Shown here in pieces: positions 26,079 to 35,493 of a stretch of 64,000 bases of DNA (position 1 is its first letter; each line of letters begins with the position of its first letter). The notes beneath the pieces are model-generated. The model was given only the letters and a program-made list of their open reading frames with translations, did no database searches and was not told the DNA's origin. The position numbers were made by a program, and so were the translations under genes. The stretch is from Leptospira kemamanensis (GTDB lineage: Bacteria > Spirochaetota > Leptospiria > Leptospirales > Leptospiraceae), in the NCBI RefSeq assembly GCF_004769665.1, contig NZ_RQGG01000005.1:1-64000 (forward strand), in the 5' to 3' direction.

Positions 26079-27202
26079 AATTGGATACACACCATTGCCA
26101 TATCGTCACTCGGAGTGGATAAACCACAAAATTCTAATATTTTACTTTGTACTGTGGGAAGAATGTCAGAACCAGATTGGACGGACGCATGGAAAATATC
26201 TTTCATTCCCTCTTCTGTGATGTATTCCAATTTGGGGTTCATGGCTTCACTTGCCCCATCTGTATACATAAAAAACTTGGAACCCTGTTTCAAAGAAACA
26301 GACTGCACTTCATCATTGGCCACCATATTGATTCCCATGATCATAGGGCTCATTCCTTTTAGGAATTTGGTTTCCCCATCCATATACACAATGGGAGCTG
26401 GGTGACCTCCATTGATATACGATAAATTTAGATTCTGGTCAATGATCGCATAACAAAAGGTAATGGCATAATCTTCTGGTAGGACAAGTTCCATATTTTT
26501 ACGTAAATGGGAGACACGTTCTTTCAGGCCCATATTTGGAACCAAATTGAATAATTGCATTTTAAACATAGCACCGATGAGGGCCGCACTCGGACCATGA
26601 CCTGAACAATCGGCTATGACGATATGGAGTTTTTTTTCTTCGATCCAAGTATCAACAAAATCCCCGCCAATTTGTAAATAGGGATGAAATAAGGTTTGGG
26701 CTTTGATCCCATTCCAAATAAAACTTTTTTCAGGAATGAGTTGGTCTTGGACACGACGCGCAGTTTGTAATTCTTTTTCGTATTTGCTTTTTTGTTGGTA
26801 AAGTTCGTCTTGTAAGTCTTTGAGACGAATGACAGAATGGATTTTAGCAACTAACTCTCGTTTATTAAAGGGTTTGTTGATAAAATCATCTCCCCCATTT
26901 TTCATAGCTTCTTGGAAACCAACTTCCCTATCAATCGATGTGATGAATAAAATGGGAAGGAGTTTAAACTGGTCCATCTCTCGGAGTTCCCGACAAAAGG
27001 AAAATCCATCTTGAACGGGCATATTCACATCGAGTAATAGTGTATCAATTCTTGTATTGAGTAAAACGAGCCGTGCTTCTTCTGCAGAATATGCTGTATA
27101 GGTTTTAAAACCTTCTTGCGACAAAAGGTATTTGAGTAGCTCCACGTTTTCAGGAACATCATCAACGATGAGAATGGTATGTAAAGATTCTGCTTGGCTC
27201 AT
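26075..27202 (-). CDS. Response regulator with PP2C (RsbU/SpoIIE-type) serine phosphatase output
   Basis: A 375-residue signalling protein. The receiver domain (about residues 8-125) has IVDD, the phospho-acceptor Asp58 in LLLDVNMP and the conserved Lys in NKPFNKRE. A coiled linker leads to the phosphatase domain with LFHPYLQIGGDFVD, IADCSGHGPSAALIGAM, INGGHPAPIVY, MYTDGASEAMN and SDDMAMVCIQL, which keeps the metal-binding Asp residues. Such proteins control anti-sigma antagonists or other Ser-phosphoproteins; the target is not nearby. ATG 27202 lies five bases after the ccmC stop; an upstream in-frame TTG overlaps ccmC. Confidence 0.9.
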   Translation of the reverse strand: MSQAESLHTILIVDDVPENVELLKYLLSQEGFKTYTAYSAEEARLVLLNTRIDTLLLDVNMPVQDGFSFCRELREMDQFKLLPILFITSIDREVGFQEAMKNGGDDFINKPFNKRELVAKIHSVIRLKDLQDELYQQKSKYEKELQTARRVQDQLIPEKSFIWNGIKAQTLFHPYLQIGGDFVDTWIEEKKLHIVIADCSGHGPSAALIGAMFKMQLFNLVPNMGLKERVSHLRKNMELVLPEDYAITFCYAIIDQNLNLSYINGGHPAPIVYMDGETKFLKGMSPMIMGINMVANDEVQSVSLKQGSKFFMYTDGASEAMNPKLEYITEEGMKDIFHASVQSGSDILPTVQSKILEFCGLSTPSDDMAMVCIQL

Positions 27203-27207
27203 CAAAA

Positions 27208-27906
27208 TCAATCCATCTCTGCCCGAAGTGTATGTTTCAGTTCTTGGAGTTTTTCATTTCGATTGGAAAGAAGAAATAAAATGAGAAATAAAAAGTGATA
27301 CGCAAGAACTCCAAGCCACATGGTTTGTTTCATATCAGAATCCATTCCGCCTTTTCCGAGGACACTGCCTGGATGGTTTCCTGGATTTTCAATCCAACGA
27401 ATCGCACCCCAGGTGAGAACGGCACTTACGGCACAAAGTAAAGAAAGGTAAGCCGAAAGAATCGCCTTTTTTTTTCGGGAAGGAACAAGATAACGAAAGA
27501 TAAAATAACTGAGTAGAGACAAACAAAGAATAAAAAACGACTGCAACCTAGCATCTGTTTTGTCCCAAGGAACACCCCAAGCACTGTATGCCCAAATGGG
27601 ACCAGAAAATAGAACACCTAGGGCAAACACAAAAGCAAGTTGGTTTGCCGTAAACGCAAGCCGATCCCAAAGAAGATTTTTTTGGAACAAATAAACCAAA
27701 GAGAATACAAAGGACAACATAGGACCGTATAACGCCACCCAAGCGACCGGCACATGAAGATAAAAAATGCGGTGGCTTAGTCCCTGCTCCAAAATCACAT
27801 TTGGATACAAGATGGAAACAAACACGGCAAAAACTAAGGAAATCGTGACTACCAAGTAAAACACGAAGTCAAAGGCGGGGTGCAGTAGTTGAATCTTACG
27901 TTCCAT
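27208..27906 (-). CDS. ccmC: Cytochrome c biogenesis protein CcmC
   Basis: A 232-residue inner-membrane protein with six hydrophobic segments. CcmC loads haem onto CcmE during cytochrome c maturation. FYLHVPVAWVALYG carries the first conserved His, and the segment RWIENPGNHPGSVL corresponds to the second haem His. The tryptophan-rich periplasmic motif is WGVPWDKTDARLQS, which lacks some Trp residues of the usual WWD motif. It follows ccmB by 54 bases. CcmD, CcmE and CcmF are not in the window. Confidence 0.85.
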   Translation of the reverse strand: MERKIQLLHPAFDFVFYLVVTISLVFAVFVSILYPNVILEQGLSHRIFYLHVPVAWVALYGPMLSFVFSLVYLFQKNLLWDRLAFTANQLAFVFALGVLFSGPIWAYSAWGVPWDKTDARLQSFFILCLSLLSYFIFRYLVPSRKKKAILSAYLSLLCAVSAVLTWGAIRWIENPGNHPGSVLGKGGMDSDMKQTMWLGVLAYHFLFLILFLLSNRNEKLQELKHTLRAEMD

Positions 27907-27960
27907 TTTTTTCCAGATTTTCAGAATGGAAAAGAAATTCTAGGAGAAAATACGATTCTT

Positions 27961-28614
27961 CTATTCATTCTTTAAGGTTTCCACCATAACAGAACCCAAA
28001 GTACCATAAAACAAAAGGAAAAAGAGGAGAAGTCCCACCGATGGAAGGTAAAAACCAGTTTCCATCCAATAACGATTTTCAGCTTCCAACCCAAACAAAA
28101 ACAATGGGATCGAAAATGGTAATTGCAAAAGGGGAATGATGATTTCTTTCAATCGACTTTCAAACGCAATGATCCCAAGGGAGACTCCCAAAAAAACCAA
28201 ACAACCACTTCCTAAATTGGCAAAGAGCCATTCTCCCAGAAATCGATCTAAGGACATATTTTGAAAGAAAACAGAAAGTACGAGAACAAGGAGTGCATTC
28301 ACAAGAATCGTACAAAACCAAATGGCTAAGGACTTACTTGTGTACAATGCTGTGGGACTGAGGTAACCAAGACTTGCTTCCCAACCCATGGATTCCCGCT
28401 CTTCCCAAAGGCTTTGGCTCACAATCACAAAGTTCAAAAGAAAAATAATCGCCCACTTGAGTCCACGGATGCTCCTTACAGACAACATCTCATTCACTTC
28501 GATCGATGTATAAAAAATAAATACCACCGATACACTGAGAGTAAAGAGAGACACAACTCCCCCAAGAGAGCGACCGATTAACGTGAAATCTTTTTTAAGG
28601 AGTTTAAGAAACAA
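27961..28614 (-). CDS. ccmB: Haem exporter-type membrane protein CcmB
   Basis: A 217-residue protein with six hydrophobic segments. The N-terminus (LLKKDFTLIGRS) and the conserved EERESMGWEASLGYLSP block match CcmB, the membrane partner of CcmA. Together they drive release of holo-CcmE in cytochrome c maturation. The ccmA and ccmB genes overlap by 11 bases. Placement with ccmA and ccmC supports the name. Confidence 0.85.
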   Translation of the reverse strand: MFLKLLKKDFTLIGRSLGGVVSLFTLSVSVVFIFYTSIEVNEMLSVRSIRGLKWAIIFLLNFVIVSQSLWEERESMGWEASLGYLSPTALYTSKSLAIWFCTILVNALLVLVLSVFFQNMSLDRFLGEWLFANLGSGCLVFLGVSLGIIAFESRLKEIIIPLLQLPFSIPLFLFGLEAENRYWMETGFYLPSVGLLLFFLLFYGTLGSVMVETLKNE

Positions 28615-29212
28615 TTACTTTCCCCTGATGAATGGAAATTTGGCCTGAACATTCTAATTCTTTTGGAACTGAATGCAGGACAATTAAGATCAACTTGGAT
28701 TTTTTTTCTTCATTCAAAATGCGACTGAATACTTCGGAAGATTCGGAATCAAGGCCTGTAAATGGTTCATCAAATAAAAGGATATCAGCAGAAGACAAAA
28801 GCACTCGAAGGATGGCCACCTTCTGTTTCATGCCCCGAGAATAAAAATGGATGGGATCTAACTTTCGTTTCTCCAATCGAAAGAGACGAATGAGCTCATC
28901 TTTTCGTGAAGGAGAAGGATTTCCTGTAAGCGAGGTAAAATAATCCAAATTCTCCTCTAAATTGAGTGAAGAATAAAAACCTAATTCATGGCTGAGATAA
29001 ACAATTTTCTTTTTTCCTTGGGGCCAATGCCAATCAGGAGAGGTTTTAGAATCATGGTAAATTTTTTTGAGTAAAGTGGACTTACCTGCCCCATTTTCAC
29101 CGAGTATGGCAAACATTCCTGTTTCAAAAAAACGAAGATTCACCTCTTTCAATAAAGTTTTTTCGCCGACAGTAATAGTGAGGCCTTTAGTCTCTAAAAT
29201 GGTTCGGTCCAT
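28604..29212 (-). CDS. ccmA: Cytochrome c biogenesis ATPase CcmA
   Basis: A 202-residue ABC ATPase, short as usual for CcmA. Walker A is ILGENGAGKST. The ABC signature is degenerate (FYSRGMKQKV, SRGMKQ instead of LSGGQ), as often seen in CcmA. Walker B is ILLFDEPFTGLD. ATG 29212 lies only eight bases from the start codon of the divergent TPR gene, so promoters of both must lie within the opposing coding sequence. Confidence 0.86.
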   Translation of the reverse strand: MDRTILETKGLTITVGEKTLLKEVNLRFFETGMFAILGENGAGKSTLLKKIYHDSKTSPDWHWPQGKKKIVYLSHELGFYSSLNLEENLDYFTSLTGNPSPSRKDELIRLFRLEKRKLDPIHFYSRGMKQKVAILRVLLSSADILLFDEPFTGLDSESSEVFSRILNEEKKSKLILIVLHSVPKELECSGQISIHQGKVIVS

Positions 29213-29220
29213 TCTTCACC

Positions 29221-30237
29221 ATGTTTCATCACCTATTTACATTCGCACTTCTGTTTTTATTCCCCACACTGCTCTTTTCACAAAAACTGATCGGGAACAA
29301 AGAATACCCAGAATTACTATGGGGGAAGGACGAAGAATTTGATATTTCTGATTTTCCAAACGGTTCCTTCATTTACCACAAAGACGACTTTATCTTGGCA
29401 CGGGGAAAACTGTATACGGGAGAACCTCCCAAATCCAATGGAAGTTTTACTTATGGGACAGAAACCATTACAAACTCCGGAAAATGGAATAACGATACCA
29501 TCGAACTTCTATTGAATGGAAAACCAAATATGCGGGCGGAAGTGATCAAACGCCTCGAAGCGGGAGTGCGGTTTGATCCACAATTTTTTCCGTTTCGATA
29601 CAATTTAGGAAGATTGTATTCCGTAGAAATGAAATACGAAAAAGCACTTGTGGAATTCGAATATGCAAAAGCAGAAATGCCTGAGTATTACAAAACCTAT
29701 CTGCATATCGCCATCTTATCAGAAATCACAAGGCAATTCTATTATGCCATTATGAATTATAAATTGGCTGTGGAAAAAAATCCTTATGATACAGAAGCAC
29801 TCATCCGTTTGGCTGATCATTATTTGGAAACTGGTTTAAAAAACCGCGCCCTTCTCTATTTGAACAAAGCCTTAAAAATTGAAGAAGAAAGTCCCAATGT
29901 CAAATTAGGTTTTGCAAGGCTCGAGATGGAAAAAGGCAATTATCATATCGCTTATAAAATTTTTAATCGAACAAGTTTAACTACTGGTGAAGGGAAAGTC
30001 CAACCATACGATAAAAAATTTCATTATTACTTTGCAGAAACTGCCTCCAAAGTCACAGATTATGAAACTGCGGAAGAACAATATACAAAGATGCTCAGTT
30101 TTACAAATGATCCTTTTTTTGCGACGGTATCATCCAAGGTGATCGCAAGAAGAAGAGACATTGCGAAAAAATTTGCCGAAGCAAAACGAACTCAATTGGA
30201 TGATTCAGAAGAAGAAGTAAGTCCAACAAACGAATGA
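29221..30237 (+). CDS. Exported tetratricopeptide-repeat protein
   Basis: A 338-residue protein with a cleavable-looking signal peptide (residues 1-20, ending LLFS before QKL). From about residue 110 there are repeated TPR helices: ALVEFEYAKAEMPEYYKTYLHIAI, AIMNYKLAVEKNPYDTEALIRLAD, ALLYLNKALKIEEESPNVKLGFA. TPR proteins mediate protein contacts; the partner is unknown. A periplasmic or surface location is inferred. Its last 46 bases overlap the convergent ABC ATPase gene. Confidence 0.82.
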   Translation: MFHHLFTFALLFLFPTLLFSQKLIGNKEYPELLWGKDEEFDISDFPNGSFIYHKDDFILARGKLYTGEPPKSNGSFTYGTETITNSGKWNNDTIELLLNGKPNMRAEVIKRLEAGVRFDPQFFPFRYNLGRLYSVEMKYEKALVEFEYAKAEMPEYYKTYLHIAILSEITRQFYYAIMNYKLAVEKNPYDTEALIRLADHYLETGLKNRALLYLNKALKIEEESPNVKLGFARLEMEKGNYHIAYKIFNRTSLTTGEGKVQPYDKKFHYYFAETASKVTDYETAEEQYTKMLSFTNDPFFATVSSKVIARRRDIAKKFAEAKRTQLDDSEEEVSPTNE

Positions 30238-30980
30238 GACCGAGCAGCGACTAATTGTTGTAAAAGTTTAGACTTGGGTTGTTTTAAAATTTCCTTTGGT
30301 GTACCCATTTCGGTAATCGAACCATCTTCCAATACAAAGAGCCTATCACACATATAAGACAAAAATCCTATATCATGGGAGACGATGAGCATACCCAGTT
30401 GTTTTTCTCGGTTTATGGTTTTTAGCTCTTCTGCTATTTTTTTTTGCACAAGAACATCAAGGGCGGTCACTGGTTCATCGAGTAACAAGTATTCTGGATT
30501 GGCAAGGAGTGACCTAAGAATTGCAAAGCGTTGCAACTGACCTCCACTTAACTCCTGCTTGGTTTTATCCAAAAGCGATAGAGAAAGGTCAAATGTTTGA
30601 CAAATGGTTTCAATCTTTGACCACTCCTCTTCTTTCTCTTCTTGGTTTAAAAAAAAATGTTTTTGGATGCGTTTTGGTTCGAGTAATAAGTCTCTCATCG
30701 TTCCATAGGGGGAAAAACTTCCAAATGGATCTTGGAAGACGGGTTGCAGAAGTGGAACTGGTTTTTCACCCAGAGGAATTCCTTTCCAATCCATTTGTCC
30801 TTGCCACTTGTATCCAAGCGACGGAAAAAGTAGTCCCAGTGCCAAGCGAAAGAGAGTGGATTTGCCAGAGCCAGAGGCACCAACGAGTCCTGTAATTTCG
30901 TTCGTCTTTGCTTGCAAAGAAATGTTTTGGAACAAATTCCTTTGGCCAATGGATACAGAAAGATTTTTAATGGTGAGCAT
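30192..30980 (-). CDS. Orphan ABC transporter ATPase of the Opp/Dpp class
   Basis: A 262-residue ATPase with Walker A LVGASGSGKSTLF, the Q-loop segment FQDPFGSFSPYGTMRDLL typical of DppF/OppF-type ATPases, signature LSGGQLQRFA and Walker B LLLDEPVTALD. Peptide and nickel importers use such ATPases, but no permease or binding protein is encoded next to it. The C-terminal tail after LLQQLVAA reads through the convergent TPR gene end and is probably not conserved. Confidence 0.85.
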   Translation of the reverse strand: MLTIKNLSVSIGQRNLFQNISLQAKTNEITGLVGASGSGKSTLFRLALGLLFPSLGYKWQGQMDWKGIPLGEKPVPLLQPVFQDPFGSFSPYGTMRDLLLEPKRIQKHFFLNQEEKEEEWSKIETICQTFDLSLSLLDKTKQELSGGQLQRFAILRSLLANPEYLLLDEPVTALDVLVQKKIAEELKTINREKQLGMLIVSHDIGFLSYMCDRLFVLEDGSITEMGTPKEILKQPKSKLLQQLVAARSHSFVGLTSSSESSN

Positions 30981-31038
30981 ATCTTCTCATCGATAAAATC
31001 ATTGCTTTCTCCATTTCCAGGATAACTCTAAAGGGAAG

Positions 31039-31956
31039 GTGGAGGAAAAAAATAATTTGGAAACAGTTAAAATCACAGAAGTAGGACCAAGAGATGGATT
31101 ACAAAATGAAAAGACCATTCTTTCCACTCAGGATAAATTCGAATTCGTAAAACGTCTAGTAGAATCTGGAGCCAAACACATTGAACTCACTTCTTTTGTT
31201 CGCAAAGATCGAATTCCACAAATGGGAGATGCGATCGAATTATCAGCACTCGTTCTCCCTGCATTCGGATCCCAAGTAGAATTTTCTTGTCTCACACCAA
31301 ATCCGAAAGGATACCAAGCTGCTAAGGAAGCCGGTTTTAAAGAAGTGGCTGTGTTTACTGCAACTTCAGAGTCCTTTACTCAAAAAAATATCAATATGAC
31401 TGTGATGGAAAGTTTCCAAGCCTTTCGACCTATTTTTGATTCCGCCAAACAAGACGGAATCAAAGTCCGAGGTTATATCTCCACTGTTGTTTCTTGTCCT
31501 TATGAAGGAAAAATCAAACCTGAAAAAACCTTGGAAGTCGCAGAACGTCTATTAGATGCCGGAGCTTACGAAATTTCGTTAGGGGAAACGATTGGTGTAG
31601 CAGTTCCTTCTGAAATTGAATCCTTACTCGAAGTTGTTTTAAAAAAAATTCCTATCAAATACCTCAATTGTCACTTCCATGATACGTATGGAATGGCGAT
31701 TGCGAATACCAAACAAGCTCTAGCCATGGGCATCCGTAGTTTTGATAGTTCCGCAGGTGGGCTTGGTGGTTGTCCTTACGCAAAAGGGGCAGCAGGCAAT
31801 GTTGCCACGGAAGACTTGGTGTATTTTTTACAGAAGGAAGGGTATGAAACAGGCATACAACTTGATTCGCTTGTCAAGGTAAGTCAATTTATGGAATCCA
31901 AACTAGACAGGACTCTCAATTCCCGAACCTATATCGCCAAAAAAAATGCCAGTTGA
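31039..31956 (+). CDS. mvaB: Hydroxymethylglutaryl-CoA lyase
   Basis: Cleaves HMG-CoA to acetoacetate and acetyl-CoA, the last step of leucine breakdown. The 305-residue TIM barrel shows EVGPRDGLQNEK, the metal-binding HFHDTYGMA and the signature GGLGGCPYAKGAAGNVATED with the catalytic Cys. The start is a GTG at 31039 behind AAGGGAAG. Its last 11 bases overlap the next gene. Other leucine degradation genes are not in the window. Confidence 0.94.
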   Translation: MEEKNNLETVKITEVGPRDGLQNEKTILSTQDKFEFVKRLVESGAKHIELTSFVRKDRIPQMGDAIELSALVLPAFGSQVEFSCLTPNPKGYQAAKEAGFKEVAVFTATSESFTQKNINMTVMESFQAFRPIFDSAKQDGIKVRGYISTVVSCPYEGKIKPEKTLEVAERLLDAGAYEISLGETIGVAVPSEIESLLEVVLKKIPIKYLNCHFHDTYGMAIANTKQALAMGIRSFDSSAGGLGGCPYAKGAAGNVATEDLVYFLQKEGYETGIQLDSLVKVSQFMESKLDRTLNSRTYIAKKNAS

Positions 31957-32842
31957 TTGGAACCTTCTCCAAAAAGAACTGGAGAAGGTGGTCTCCAAAT
32001 ACCAAAACATTTCCTATTTGGAAACAGATCCCATTTGTTTTCCCAAAGAGTACCAAAACCCACTTGATATTGAGATTGTTTCTTTCATCTCTTGTCTCTT
32101 CGCTTATGGGAATGTAAAACAGATCCAAAAATTTTTAGCTCCTCTATTCCGTTCGATGGGCCCATCTCCTTCTCTGTGGTTACAAAAAACCAATCTGCAA
32201 AGCGATCCTACTTCTCTTTTTACAACAGGATATCGTTTCCAAACTAAAGAAGACTTACTTGTGTTTTTCACCACCTTACAGCGAATTCTGATAGAAACCA
32301 AGTCCTCTTCCCCACTCCTGGAATCGTGTTTCCTAAACAAGGAAGGTTCTTTTGACCCTAAGTCGTCCATCCCCCAATTCCAAACATTTTGGGAACAAGA
32401 ACTCTTAAAAACCTTAGCAGGAAAACCAATGAGTTACGGTTTACATTTTCTCATTGGCAAATCTGAATCCAAATCTCCTAAAAAAAGGATTTCTCTATTT
32501 TTACGTTGGATGGTGCGTGAAGAATACCCTGACTTTGGAATCTACAAAAGAATCCTTCCGAGTGTTATTCCATATCCCTTGGATGTCCACATTCAAAAAT
32601 TAAGCAAAGTTTTGGGAATACAATGTTTGCATACGTTTCAAATGAAAGATGCGTATCGCCTTACCGAATATTTCAAAGAGATCAATCCCGACGATCCATT
32701 GTTATACGATTTTTATCTCACAAGAGTTGGAATCATTGAAAAATGTAAGGGAAAGTTTGTAGAAGAAATTTGTTTGGGATGTGAATTGAAGCAGGTTTGT
32801 TTGGTAGTGCCACGGGGAATTGAACCCCGATTGCAAGGATGA
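31946..32842 (+). CDS. TIGR02757 (DUF2400) family protein with a C-terminal Cys loop
   Basis: A 298-residue protein of unknown function. FISCLFAYGNVKQIQKF, SLFLRWMVR, LDVHIQKLSKVLG and INPDDPLLYDFYLTRVGI identify the family. Near the end four cysteines are spaced C-X8-C-X2-C-X5-C, close to the C-X6-C-X2-C-X5-C [4Fe-4S] loop of endonuclease III/MutY. The helical layout could be a helix-hairpin-helix DNA-binding fold, but this is inference. The last 13 codons and the stop lie antisense within tRNA-Glu. It overlaps mvaB by 11 bases. Confidence 0.82.
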   Translation: MPVDWNLLQKELEKVVSKYQNISYLETDPICFPKEYQNPLDIEIVSFISCLFAYGNVKQIQKFLAPLFRSMGPSPSLWLQKTNLQSDPTSLFTTGYRFQTKEDLLVFFTTLQRILIETKSSSPLLESCFLNKEGSFDPKSSIPQFQTFWEQELLKTLAGKPMSYGLHFLIGKSESKSPKKRISLFLRWMVREEYPDFGIYKRILPSVIPYPLDVHIQKLSKVLGIQCLHTFQMKDAYRLTEYFKEINPDDPLLYDFYLTRVGIIEKCKGKFVEEICLGCELKQVCLVVPRGIEPRLQG

Positions 32843-32876
32843 AAACCTTGTGTCCTAACCATTAGACGATGGCACC
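32802..32876 (-). tRNA. tRNA-Glu (anticodon TTC), CCA encoded
   Basis: The minus strand gives acceptor GGTGCCA paired with TGGCACT (G1-U72 wobble, common in tRNA-Glu), D arm TCTAATGGTTAGGA, anticodon arm CAAGG-TTTTCAT-CCTTG with anticodon TTC, T arm CGGGG-TTCAATT-CCCCG, discriminator A and an encoded CCA. The 3' 41 bases lie antisense to the TIGR02757 gene end. Confidence 0.96.
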
Positions 32877-32911
32877 GTTTTTAGAACTTAAGAATTAAGA
32901 ACTCTTGTTTG

Positions 32912-32985
<74 letters not shown>

Positions 32986-32996
32986 TTCTGTAGCCA

Positions 32997-33024
32997 AGAA
33001 TATCGAACCACCTTTCTCGGTCAA
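32997..33024 (-). promoter_or_regulatory. Candidate promoter of the tRNA-Lys/tRNA-Glu unit
   Basis: On the minus strand TTGACC (33019-33024) is followed after 16 bases by TATTCT (32997-33002), ending 12 bases before the tRNA-Lys 5' end. Both boxes are good sigma-70 matches and the layout parallels the tRNA-Leu promoter. Confidence 0.65.
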
Positions 33025-33030
33025 CAACTA

Positions 33031-33063
33031 CTTAAAAAAAAGATCAAGAGCTCCTGTTTTTTT

Positions 33064-33066
<3 letters not shown>
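33031..33066 (-). terminator. Weak candidate terminator after purA
   Basis: Downstream of purA on the minus strand an A9 run, the short self-complementary CAGGAGCTCTTG and a T8 run occur in sequence. The stem would be mostly A-U pairs, so function is uncertain. Confidence 0.3.
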
Positions 33067-35371
<2,305 letters not shown>

Positions 35372-35493
35372 ACCGGGATCTCGATCACCCAAGAAGTCAG
35401 GTTAGAGAAATCCTGGATTTACGCAATCAAATGTAAAAATCGAATAGACAAATCGATACTTTTCAGTACTCTGATGTCGGTTTAGAGGCATAC

